A stretch of DNA of 64,000 bases, from NCBI GenBank assembly GCA_028821145.1, contig JAPPHC010000014.1, positions 19,842 to 83,841 of the forward strand, written 5' to 3'. The notes under the pieces were generated by a model. That model was not told the DNA's origin. It ran no database searches and saw nothing but the letters and a program-made list of their open reading frames with translations. Position numbers and translations under genes: made by a program. Positions 22,361 through 31,346 of the stretch are shown here, in pieces. Each line of letters starts with the position of its first letter. Positions within the stretch are counted from its first letter, which is position 1. The DNA is from Gammaproteobacteria bacterium (GTDB lineage: Bacteria; Pseudomonadota; Gammaproteobacteria; Steroidobacterales; Foliamicaceae).

Positions 22361-25300
22361 TTGCTCAAAGACTCCGCTCTCGACAGGCGGCTTTGGAGCA
22401 ATCACTTGGCAGAAGAACGCATAACCAGTCCCAAGGCGTCGGGTGGCGCCGGTGCCGTGTTCGAACAACATGTCGGTGCCTATTGGCTTGGGCATCTGGT
22501 CGCTGGCGCGATTCCGCCAATCTGGATCGACGCGACGGTCACGAAAGTCCATTTCCAAACGGAACATCTCGGTTGGTGCACAGACGACCTCCTCGTCGAG
22601 TGTTACGCGGGCAGTGGGCGTACCCGCCGATTGGCTTGCCACGTTCGTAGCAACGTCCGCGTAAGCACGTCGGACGAGCGATTCAAGACCGCGGTCGAGG
22701 ACTTCTGGAGCGACTACAACAGTCCAACACAGTTCTCGTCAACCGATGATCGACTCGTGCTAGTCATTCAGCGAGGCTCTGCAAACTTATTGGAGCACTT
22801 CGCTGGACTGTTGGATTGCGCACGCGTCGCTAGCAGCCACAGCGACTTCCGTCATCGCTTGGAAGAGGAGGGTTTCGTCTCGAATACCGTGCGCAAGTAC
22901 TGGAGCGCGGTCCTCACAATCATCCGCGAGTTGGAATCCGACGAGGAAGAAGATGCTCTCTCCGCTAGGGTCTGGCAATTCCTGCGCGTGGTTCATGTCT
23001 TGAGCCTGGACCTCGCCACGTCCACGCGGCAATGCGAGGCGCAGTTGAAGAGCATGCTCGGTCACTTCGCAGTAGGGGGTAGCCCACTTGAAGTCGCTCA
23101 GGCTAGTTGGGACGCGCTGCTTAGGATAGCCAGCGATTCGGCCCCCAAGGCCGCAAGTCTTGTCCGTGCCGATCTCCCGGTCTCTCTCCTCAACGACCTG
23201 AGCACATTCAGCGTGAAGGATCGGCAGCTCTTGGGAATGTTGGCAGAGCACTCCGACCCGGTGCTTCGCGGGGTCAGAACTGTGTTTGGAGAGGACTTCC
23301 ATCTCGACCGCGGACCTGTAGTGCAGGAGTTGATGAGGCAACTCGAAGCTTTCCAAGTGGTACTGGTCTCGGGGCCCGCCGGAAGCGGCAAATCGGCAAT
23401 CGCCAAAGGCGCCGTGGAATTCCTCTCAGCCGATCACTTCGTGTTCGCGTTTCGCGTCGAGGAGTTCGCGCGCGCGCACATCGATGCTGTGCTTCAGGCG
23501 GCGCAGATTCCATCTCAGGCGGTATCCGTGTTCGCGATGCTGGGTACACAGGACCAGATAGTGATACTTGTCGACGCCACCGAGCGGATACTGGAGCGGA
23601 GCACTCGCGACGCTTTCAGCGACCTCATCTCGCTCGCCGCCGACAACCCAGCGATCCGCGTGATCCTGACGTGTCGGGATTACTCCACTGAACTCGTAAG
23701 GAGCGCTTTGCTGCAAGGCAAGCCGATCAGTTCCACCGTGCTTAGCGTGCCTCCATTGACGGATTCGGAACTCGATGAAGTAGCTGGCACCTATCCAGCA
23801 TTGACGAATCCCCTGTCCAACACGGGGCTGCGGGAAGTGCTTCGGAATCCGTATTTCCTGGACAAGGCCCTCGAACTCTCCTGGTCGGCTGGGGAAGCGC
23901 CGCCGGAAACTGAACGAGAGTTCAGAGACCGGTTCTGGCGCGATGTGATTCGAGCGGATGCGACCGCGCCAGCTGGTATGCCCGCCCGGCGGGAGGCGAC
24001 GTTCATCGGGGTCGCTATCGCGCGAGCACAGGCGCTGTCCACCTTCGTTCGAAGCGCAGAACTGGACCAGGAGGGAGTTGAAGCCCTCAAGCGAGACTCT
24101 CTCCTCGCCTCCCCGGATCAACGACCGGGGCTCGTGTCGACACCTCACGACGTTCTCGAGGACTGGGCGATACTGCGGTGGCTCGACGCAAGGCTTGAAG
24201 CCGCGGAGGGCATGCTCGTTGGGATGGCATCGATCGGAGCGCACCCAGCGATTAGGCGTTCGTATCGGCGTTGGCTCGAGGAACTCCTACAACGGGACCC
24301 TGTAGCCGCGGAGCGGTTGTTCGACGACGCCTTTGCCGATGAGAGCGTGAGCGCGCAGTTCCGCGACGACACGATCACATCCCTGCTTGGGGCGGACAAA
24401 GCGCCGGCATTCTTGGAGTCGCGTGGCCCCCATCTAATGGCGAACAACGCAGCCTTGCTCAAACGTTTGATCCACCTGCTTCGCGTTGCCTGCGTCGGGA
24501 CGCCGAGTTGGTCCTCGGGCGACGCAGCGCTACCCCAGGTGTTTTCGGAGCCGATAGGGCCATCTTGGCCCGTTGTCCTCCGCCTTTTCCAAGAGAACAT
24601 CGAGGTGTTCTCGCCCACCGAACGTTTGTCACTGATTGGCCTGCTGGAGGACGCCACGCGGGGACTTTCTTGGTGGGTACCGACACTTGACGGGGCCGAG
24701 TTCGTGGCCGCTGCCGCGTACCGAATCCTCTCGGATCTCGACGACTACCGCGCGAAGGATTCGAGACGCCGAGTGCTCAAGGTGATCGCAAAGGTACCCA
24801 AAGCGGACTCCACAAGGTTCGAGATCGTGCTGCGGGGCACCGTCGAAGAGCATGGCCGGCTTGATGCGGTCGCCAAGGACTTCCGGCAGATGATCCTCTT
24901 CGGGATGGAGGGCATGCATGTCGCGCGGGACCTTCCCGATTTGTTGGTATCCGTCGCGAAGGATTCACTACTCGCGACGGCTCAAGATGCGAAGCCGTAC
25001 GAGTACTGGGACCTTGATATGGGCCCCCAGTTCGGTCTGAAGTCCCTGCTTGACGACCACTCAGTCCAGACGAGTGCAATTCACGGCCCGTGGCTGCATC
25101 TGCTCCGCTATCACCCGACTAAGGGCTTGGCATTTCTGAGAGATGTCTTCAACCACAGCGCGAACACCTATGCCGAGACTCGTGGTACGCATGCGCTTGA
25201 ACCGGCCGAGAAAATCCAGCTCACGTTTCCTGACGGGAAGGTGAAGACTCATTGGGGCAACCAGCGACTTTGGAACCTATACCGGGGAAGCTCGGTCGGC

Positions 25301-27493
25301 CCATACGTGCTCATTTCCATGCTGATGGCGCTCGAACGTTTCCTGTTGGATGTCGCGGATAGGCGTCCGGACGACCTTGATCGGCTCTTGACCAGCATCT
25401 TGATGTCGACGGACTCCGCGTCCTTAGCTGCGGTCGTTGCGAGCGCTGCCACCGCCCACCCTAGGATCGCCGGGGAGACGCTGCTTGCGCTACTCAGTGC
25501 ACCGGCTTACATCAAGTTTGACCAAGGCCGGCTGGTCGCAGAGAGCCACGCGATCGCCACGTCCAGAATGGCAGCTTCCGTGTTGTCTACCGCGGAGTCG
25601 GAAGTCTATGGCGAGGAAAGGGCGAAGGCAGATGCGTTAACGCATCGTGGCACGCACTTGGAAACGGCCATTTTGGAGTTGCAGTTCGGGCCGTTCGCGC
25701 CGAGAGTGGCGGCGGCACTGGATGCTTATAAACAGTCGCTACCCCCGGTGTCAGCACAGACCGAATCGGATCGTATGTGGCGGCTGGCGCTGCACCGAAT
25801 GGACTTGCGTGGAATGAAGCTGTCCGAGCCGGAGGAGGAGGTCTCCGACGACGATCAACCGTCGGAGAACCAACCGCCCGCGAAGAAGAAGCGTCGGCTG
25901 TTCTTTCGCCTTTTGCCGAAGAGGCTCGATCCCGACTTGGCGCCGATCGTTGAGCAGAATGAAATCGAGCATGCGCGGGTGGGCGCTCAGCTCGAGGTAT
26001 TGATGTGGGGCATACGTGTCTGGGAGAGAGACTACGGCAGCCACGACCCGTCGTGTTGGCGCGAAATGCTGTCGAGGGCGCGAACGACGAGCGACTTTGA
26101 AACCGCCACCGAACTGGGTACGGAAAATGCGCCGGGCGCGGTAGCTGCGGTATGTATTCGCGATCATTGGACGGAGATGAGTGCCTCGGAGCAATCGTGG
26201 TGTGCCGAGAGGGCGTGTTCGGAGGTCCTTCGTACCGCGGACAACTGGAGCAGTCTTGAGCGGGTGCAGAGGAATGCGATGGCGGCCGACCGTCACGGCG
26301 CGGCCGCGGTCGTAGCTTTGGTGCGGGGAACTCGGTCGGAGAGTCTGACGACCTTGGCTCGACAAGCCTTCGTCAGCGCAGTCACGCACCCGGTCGACGA
26401 GGTGAGGGCGTACGCCTTGAACGCGATTGATGAAGGATTCTGGGAAAGCCACCCGAACGTCGCGATGCGGTGCGTCCATGCGCTCGCCACCGAAGCAATC
26501 GAGATTCGCGAAGTGTTTGCAGCATTGGCCCGGAAACGAGAGCAGGCGCACGCTGTCGACGAAGTAGCCGCGGAAGTTGCAAACAGTGTGCGTTCTCGGT
26601 TTTGGGAGACGGATGGAATACGCGACGATGTTCTTCCTAAGCTGCATCCACCGGACCGATTCGTGTCCAAGGCCATCACGTACACTCTCACGGTCCTTGG
26701 TAGAGCCCCAAATAATCCTCATGCGGTCGCTGCATTCGTCGACGCATGTCAGTTCGTAGTGGACGGCTGGGATGCCCGCTACGAAGACAGGATGGACTAC
26801 GGCAGCATCGAAACTCAACTTGAGACGCTTCGCTTGGTCGAGCAATTCTGCATGCGGGCCAGTGATGAAGATGCTTCACAGGTGCTGGCCGCCATGCTCA
26901 AAGCAGTAGACCGTCACCCGGATGAGGTTTATTGGTTTGTTCAAGGATTGACGCAGATCGAGGATGTGGAGCCGAACACAAGGCACTACTGGCACCTATG
27001 GCAGCTGTTCGCGGATCAGGTCAAGAAGGCAAAGTGGATTGGTCAAGTGGAACGCACGCACCACCCAGCTCGCGGGCTTTTGGCTGCGATCTTTCTGACG
27101 CTGTTCTGGAAAGACAATGTACGGCATTGGCGCAGTCTTGAGGGCTACTCCGACCGAGTCCATGCACTGTTTGATGCGCTTCCCTTTAGCGGTATCGTGC
27201 TCGACTGCTATCTAGCCTTTCTATATCACATCGGGGAGCGGTCGCTTCCGAAAGCCTTTGTGCGTGTCGCCAATTGGCTGCGTCGAGGCGAGGTGCAACT
27301 CTTGTTCGAGAGTGCAGAATCCATGTTCCTTCTTGAAGTTCTCCTCCAACGGCATGTGTACGGAAGACCTGCGGAACTGAAGGCTCACGCACGAAAGCGA
27401 GAGGCAGTCTTGTTCCTTTTGGACGTGCTCGTTGAAGGAGGCTCCTCGGCCGCTTTTCGTATGAGGGATGATTTCGTCACTCCTGCGGCTTAG
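22361..27493 (+). CDS. Very large STAND-type P-loop NTPase with N-terminal Cap4-like (PD-(D/E)XK-derived) region; Avs-like defence protein
   Basis: 1710 aa. N-terminus GGAGAVFEQHVGAYWLGHLVAGAIPPIWIDATVTKVHFQTEHLGWCTDDLLVE; central P-loop VLVSGPAGSGKSAIAKGAVEFL; QIVILVDATERIL; AIRVILTCRDYSTELV (STAND sensor-like); about 1000-aa helical C-terminal region. Confidence 0.75.
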   Translation: MLKDSALDRRLWSNHLAEERITSPKASGGAGAVFEQHVGAYWLGHLVAGAIPPIWIDATVTKVHFQTEHLGWCTDDLLVECYAGSGRTRRLACHVRSNVRVSTSDERFKTAVEDFWSDYNSPTQFSSTDDRLVLVIQRGSANLLEHFAGLLDCARVASSHSDFRHRLEEEGFVSNTVRKYWSAVLTIIRELESDEEEDALSARVWQFLRVVHVLSLDLATSTRQCEAQLKSMLGHFAVGGSPLEVAQASWDALLRIASDSAPKAASLVRADLPVSLLNDLSTFSVKDRQLLGMLAEHSDPVLRGVRTVFGEDFHLDRGPVVQELMRQLEAFQVVLVSGPAGSGKSAIAKGAVEFLSADHFVFAFRVEEFARAHIDAVLQAAQIPSQAVSVFAMLGTQDQIVILVDATERILERSTRDAFSDLISLAADNPAIRVILTCRDYSTELVRSALLQGKPISSTVLSVPPLTDSELDEVAGTYPALTNPLSNTGLREVLRNPYFLDKALELSWSAGEAPPETEREFRDRFWRDVIRADATAPAGMPARREATFIGVAIARAQALSTFVRSAELDQEGVEALKRDSLLASPDQRPGLVSTPHDVLEDWAILRWLDARLEAAEGMLVGMASIGAHPAIRRSYRRWLEELLQRDPVAAERLFDDAFADESVSAQFRDDTITSLLGADKAPAFLESRGPHLMANNAALLKRLIHLLRVACVGTPSWSSGDAALPQVFSEPIGPSWPVVLRLFQENIEVFSPTERLSLIGLLEDATRGLSWWVPTLDGAEFVAAAAYRILSDLDDYRAKDSRRRVLKVIAKVPKADSTRFEIVLRGTVEEHGRLDAVAKDFRQMILFGMEGMHVARDLPDLLVSVAKDSLLATAQDAKPYEYWDLDMGPQFGLKSLLDDHSVQTSAIHGPWLHLLRYHPTKGLAFLRDVFNHSANTYAETRGTHALEPAEKIQLTFPDGKVKTHWGNQRLWNLYRGSSVGPYVLISMLMALERFLLDVADRRPDDLDRLLTSILMSTDSASLAAVVASAATAHPRIAGETLLALLSAPAYIKFDQGRLVAESHAIATSRMAASVLSTAESEVYGEERAKADALTHRGTHLETAILELQFGPFAPRVAAALDAYKQSLPPVSAQTESDRMWRLALHRMDLRGMKLSEPEEEVSDDDQPSENQPPAKKKRRLFFRLLPKRLDPDLAPIVEQNEIEHARVGAQLEVLMWGIRVWERDYGSHDPSCWREMLSRARTTSDFETATELGTENAPGAVAAVCIRDHWTEMSASEQSWCAERACSEVLRTADNWSSLERVQRNAMAADRHGAAAVVALVRGTRSESLTTLARQAFVSAVTHPVDEVRAYALNAIDEGFWESHPNVAMRCVHALATEAIEIREVFAALARKREQAHAVDEVAAEVANSVRSRFWETDGIRDDVLPKLHPPDRFVSKAITYTLTVLGRAPNNPHAVAAFVDACQFVVDGWDARYEDRMDYGSIETQLETLRLVEQFCMRASDEDASQVLAAMLKAVDRHPDEVYWFVQGLTQIEDVEPNTRHYWHLWQLFADQVKKAKWIGQVERTHHPARGLLAAIFLTLFWKDNVRHWRSLEGYSDRVHALFDALPFSGIVLDCYLAFLYHIGERSLPKAFVRVANWLRRGEVQLLFESAESMFLLEVLLQRHVYGRPAELKAHARKREAVLFLLDVLVEGGSSAAFRMRDDFVTPAA

Positions 27494-27875
27494 CCAGTTT
27501 CAATAGAACCAGTCCACGCTCGCGCGTCAACGGGCGACGTGTGTTGTTGTTGGACCAACGACCGATGCATCCAGAGGTTCGGCCGAGTGTTCAGCCGGTG
27601 CAGGCTACGCAGTCGGCCCAGTGTTGCTTAAGCTGGGGTCGCCGGCGGAGTTGTGCTCGCGGCTGCCCCGCGCGACGGCTCACTTCATATTCGCAGATTT
27701 TGAGTATCAACCCGGCGCCGCTGGTCGCCTCGCACCTCTGGTGTCCTAGTCCTTCCCCCGCCCTCCCTGGTGCTCTGTTCGGCGCACGAGAAGTAAAATC
27801 GACTTGGGTTCGGTCTTAACGCCCTGAGGATACGAATCTGTACAAACTCAATAGGTGACAGGGTTGGAAGATTGG

Positions 27876-28667
27876 ATGGCGGAACGCCCAAAAAGCGTTG
27901 ATGAGTACAAGCGATGGCTCCGAGATGAGCACAACGCGACATTGAAACGCGCGGAATCTCACTATGACTCGGTAGTTCGCAAGATACACGCTGATGTGCT
28001 GGCTTCGGATGCTTGGACAGCACTGAACGACAATCTGGTGACGATGAATCAAAGATATTTGGTAAAGACTGGCTACCCACTCTTCGTCACTCAGAATGGG
28101 CTTCGACTATATAGGAAGTCGTTTGATTCTTTTCTCGTTAAGACGTTTAGAAAGAATGTCCTAAATAACGCCGAGTGGCCAGACCCGCCGCCAAACGGGT
28201 GGCTGCTTCCGGAAAATTGGTTCACGAGAATAAACGACATTGTTAGAACATTGCTAGTCGTCAAGTATCTGGATGGTGTAACTTTTGCGGCTGCCGAGAT
28301 TGTCCAACTATTTGAGTCGAACCAGAGGGATTGCGAAGCCCATTTCGAAGCTCGTACTGAGGGATACTACGCTGCTCACCTGTATGCGTCTTTTCCGGTA
28401 ACTATTCCGCGAGTCGATTGGGATACGCAGGGCGTTATCGTACCGCTAGAACTTCAGATTACGACCCAAGTCCAAGAAGTTATCCGCCGACTACTTCATG
28501 CATACTACGAAGAACGCAGGGTCACCATTACATCCGAGGAATCAGAATCATGGCAGTGGGACTATAAAAGTCCTGAATTCTCGGCAAACTACCTTGGCCA
28601 TGTGCTCCACTACGTGGAGGGGATGATTGTCGAGATCAGAGATAGACAGGAGCCGCAGATACGATGA
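27876..28667 (+). CDS. RelA/SpoT (alarmone synthetase-like) domain protein, toxSAS-like candidate
   Basis: RLYRKSFDSFLVKTFRKN fits RxKSxxSxxxKxxRk; DIVRTLLVVKYLDGV; FEARTEGYYAAHLYASFPV; VPLELQITTQVQEVIRRLLHAYYEERR fits the RelA/SpoT GYxxxH...ELQIxT...H.xYE pattern. GTG at 27855 also possible; ATG at 27876 is preceded by GGAAG. Confidence 0.8.
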   Translation: MAERPKSVDEYKRWLRDEHNATLKRAESHYDSVVRKIHADVLASDAWTALNDNLVTMNQRYLVKTGYPLFVTQNGLRLYRKSFDSFLVKTFRKNVLNNAEWPDPPPNGWLLPENWFTRINDIVRTLLVVKYLDGVTFAAAEIVQLFESNQRDCEAHFEARTEGYYAAHLYASFPVTIPRVDWDTQGVIVPLELQITTQVQEVIRRLLHAYYEERRVTITSEESESWQWDYKSPEFSANYLGHVLHYVEGMIVEIRDRQEPQIR

Positions 28668-29113
28668 AAAGCGAATGGAGAGACTATCTAGTATCGCTGG
28701 GTTTCGCCGACCCGCTTCTGGAACGCGCCGAAGAGGTTGTCCACTTCTTTACGGATATTGTGCGGATCAAGCCTACACGCCTCTTCGTGAGCGAGTACAG
28801 AGACAATGACGGACCCGTATTCAATTCGCTTTGGCTCTTTAGCGAAGATCTAATTTGCGAGGCAAAGGATTTTTTCCAACAAGACCGATTCGACTGCATT
28901 CCACTTCGTAACAGTATGACTGGATGGGAGATAGTCGCTAGAAACTTTGATTGGATTTCAGCCAATGAAAGCTCCCGTGTTACTTTAACCATTACTTTCA
29001 AACACGAGGTGTACGGCATACTGCAGGCCTCCGGTCAGAACTGTTTGGCACTGGTTGAGCTATTAAGGTCCTACATAGTTCCAAACCTACCCCCGCAAGA
29101 AGTACGGAGCTGA
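28664..29113 (+). CDS. 149-aa partner of the RelA/SpoT-domain gene (candidate antitoxin/immunity or sensor)
   Basis: MKSEWRDYLVSLGFADPLLERAEEVVHFFTDIVRIKPTRLFVSEYRDNDGPVFNSLWLFSEDL...; ATGA overlap (28664-28667) with the preceding stop. Confidence 0.7.
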   Translation: MKSEWRDYLVSLGFADPLLERAEEVVHFFTDIVRIKPTRLFVSEYRDNDGPVFNSLWLFSEDLICEAKDFFQQDRFDCIPLRNSMTGWEIVARNFDWISANESSRVTLTITFKHEVYGILQASGQNCLALVELLRSYIVPNLPPQEVRS

Positions 29114-29396
29114 ACGGTTTCTCTATTTGACCGAGATAGACGTGGCAATTTGGGCCGCTGTGGGTAAGAATGTGGGGAAAGCTCACTGGCGAGAAAATAA
29201 AACATTTTGAAAACAGTGTGTCACACGTATGGTTCTGAGTTGGCCCGGGCCTCAATCGCGGTTCGCCGGTGGATTTGGTCGAGATGGAGCAGTTGACGCT
29301 TGGCGGACATTCCGCCGAGCATCTCAGTAGATTCGGCAACACGGTCTCAAGGATTGGCGTACGTGGCAACACCAGCCAGCTTTTCCGGAGTGTCGG

Positions 29397-30650
29397 ATGA
29401 GAGGCAAGGTCCACTCCGGTCACAACCTGCATGATCGGTTTAAGGACCTTCTAAGTAACGCGCATTCTGTCGATATTGCCACGGCCTGGGCCTCTCCGGG
29501 CAAGCACATGAAAGTACTGGAAGACGCCGCGAACCGGGGCGTGAAGATCCGGGCCATTGTCGGAATATGGGGTAAGGCGACGCATCCCGATGCCTTGGAG
29601 AAGTTGAACAGTATTACCGCTGGAGACCTCAGGATCATCCTTGGAGGAGACCGTCTCTTTCACCCCAAGCTATACCTGTTCACATGGCAAGGGGGCGGGA
29701 TCGTGAAGCGTCAAGCGTGGATCGGAAGCGCCAACTTTACGAAGGCGGGATTCGGTAGTCACCCCGGCGCGAACGAAGAGATTGTCCTGGAGGTGGGACC
29801 GGGTGAGCGGGCCGATGCACTAGCCGATTGGTTCCAAGAGCGCTGGGATCGCTGCCACATGGATTTCCTCGTCTCTGAAGAAATCCGTCGGTATACGGAA
29901 GACTATAGGCGGAGCCCGCCTCACCGACATGTCCGGGAGATCACGTCGGGGTGGGTACCCGACCCGAGAGATCTTCTCGGCGATGATTCACACCCACTGC
30001 TTTCTCTAGATTCTCTAGAGGGATACTTGGAAGTCCTGAAAGAATGTGAGGAGCATTTGAGAGTCAGAGGACGGGGATGGGAGATCCTCGACCCGGAAGG
30101 TAGGAGCTATGTGAGAGCGATCTCTGAACGCCGCAAGCTGCTACTGGGCGCGGAGCGTTGGACGCAGCTAGATGCCGAATCCCAGAAACAATTAAAAGGC
30201 AGCTACCGCCGCAAGGATCTTGAGTGGTGGGGGCTGACTGGACGCATAGTTCGAAAAAGCTGGCCGGCCATGCGCCAAAACGAGAGGAAGATCAGAGCCA
30301 ATCTAAACACTGTCAGGCAAGCTCAGGATCGCGAATTCCCGGACATCGCCGTTGATGCAATGCGGGAACTGATGGACATCGACGGCATAGGATACGGAAC
30401 CGCGACACTGTTGCTGACGCTGGCGCGACCGGACCGGTTGCTGTCGCTCAATACGCGATCCCAAAAAGGGTATGGAGCGCTATCGCGTATGAGACCATGG
30501 ACGCTCAGGGAACCCGAAAACTATCGCGAGTTGCTTCGATGGCTCTATCGCCAGCGTTGGTATAAAGACGGACCGCCGACGAACAAAGGCTTGGATCCGA
30601 TCTGGGAATTCCGCGCCGCCCTTGTTGATCCGTTCGTGTACGAACCGTAA
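29397..30650 (+). CDS. Phospholipase D-like (HKD) nuclease-family protein with C-terminal helix-hairpin-helix-like region
   Basis: FHPKLYLFTWQGGGIVKRQAWIGSANFTKAGFG (HxK...GSxNFT); C-terminal AMRELMDIDGIGYGTATLLLTLARPDRLLSLNTRSQKGYGALSRM. Confidence 0.8.
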   Translation: MRGKVHSGHNLHDRFKDLLSNAHSVDIATAWASPGKHMKVLEDAANRGVKIRAIVGIWGKATHPDALEKLNSITAGDLRIILGGDRLFHPKLYLFTWQGGGIVKRQAWIGSANFTKAGFGSHPGANEEIVLEVGPGERADALADWFQERWDRCHMDFLVSEEIRRYTEDYRRSPPHRHVREITSGWVPDPRDLLGDDSHPLLSLDSLEGYLEVLKECEEHLRVRGRGWEILDPEGRSYVRAISERRKLLLGAERWTQLDAESQKQLKGSYRRKDLEWWGLTGRIVRKSWPAMRQNERKIRANLNTVRQAQDREFPDIAVDAMRELMDIDGIGYGTATLLLTLARPDRLLSLNTRSQKGYGALSRMRPWTLREPENYRELLRWLYRQRWYKDGPPTNKGLDPIWEFRAALVDPFVYEP

Positions 30651-30737
30651 TAGAGTCTCGGTCGGGCGCTTACGACACCGCTAGGATCTAGAATCGGGCT
30701 CAAAATGCCTATGGGGGACACCACCTGCTTGAACGAC

Positions 30738-31280
30738 ATGCCGTTCTACTACTTCGCCTATGGCTCGAACATGCTGACTGAACGGCTAAAAGCTGATTAT
30801 CGATGTCCTGGTGCGAGGGTCTGCGGATACGCTTTTGCCGAAGGCACGATTATCGAATTCAGCAAGCGGAGTGTGGACGGATCTGGAAAAGCGACGCTGG
30901 TCACAGCAGCCGGTCAGCGAACTCCCGGGGTGCTGTTCAAGATTCCGGAAGCAGAAAGCAGAGCCCTCGACCGTGCCGAAGGAGCCAGAAATGGCTACCA
31001 ACGCTGCGGTGCATTCCCGGTCCATCGATCCGGCAGCGCCGCGATCGTTCAGGCGGTGACCTACATTGCCAAGTCGCCCGAGGCGAATCTCAAACCGTAT
31101 GACTGGTATCTCGCTATCATAATCGCAGGTGCCCAACAGCACGGCCTTGGCGTCGACTATATTGCGAAATTGCAGCGTGTTCCTTATAAGCAGGACTATG
31201 ATCACACCCGCAAGGACAAGGCGATAGCGACCATCAAAGCGGCGGGATACGATTACGAGGAGGTTCTCGGTTCAGCCTGA
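30738..31280 (+). CDS. Gamma-glutamylcyclotransferase-like protein
   Basis: MPFYYFAYGSNMLTERLKADYRCPGARVCGYAFAEGTIIEFSKRSVDGSGKATLVTAAGQRTPGVLFKIPEAESRALDRAEG...: YFAYGSNM and GVLF typical of the GGCT fold. ORF track starts at 30705; MPFYYFAYGSN start preferred. Confidence 0.8.
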   Translation: MPFYYFAYGSNMLTERLKADYRCPGARVCGYAFAEGTIIEFSKRSVDGSGKATLVTAAGQRTPGVLFKIPEAESRALDRAEGARNGYQRCGAFPVHRSGSAAIVQAVTYIAKSPEANLKPYDWYLAIIIAGAQQHGLGVDYIAKLQRVPYKQDYDHTRKDKAIATIKAAGYDYEEVLGSA

Positions 31281-31346
31281 AGGCACCTACTTCCTGCCTA
31301 TCGCTTAGCCAAGGGTTAGATCACCACTGCGAAGGAACAATACCGT

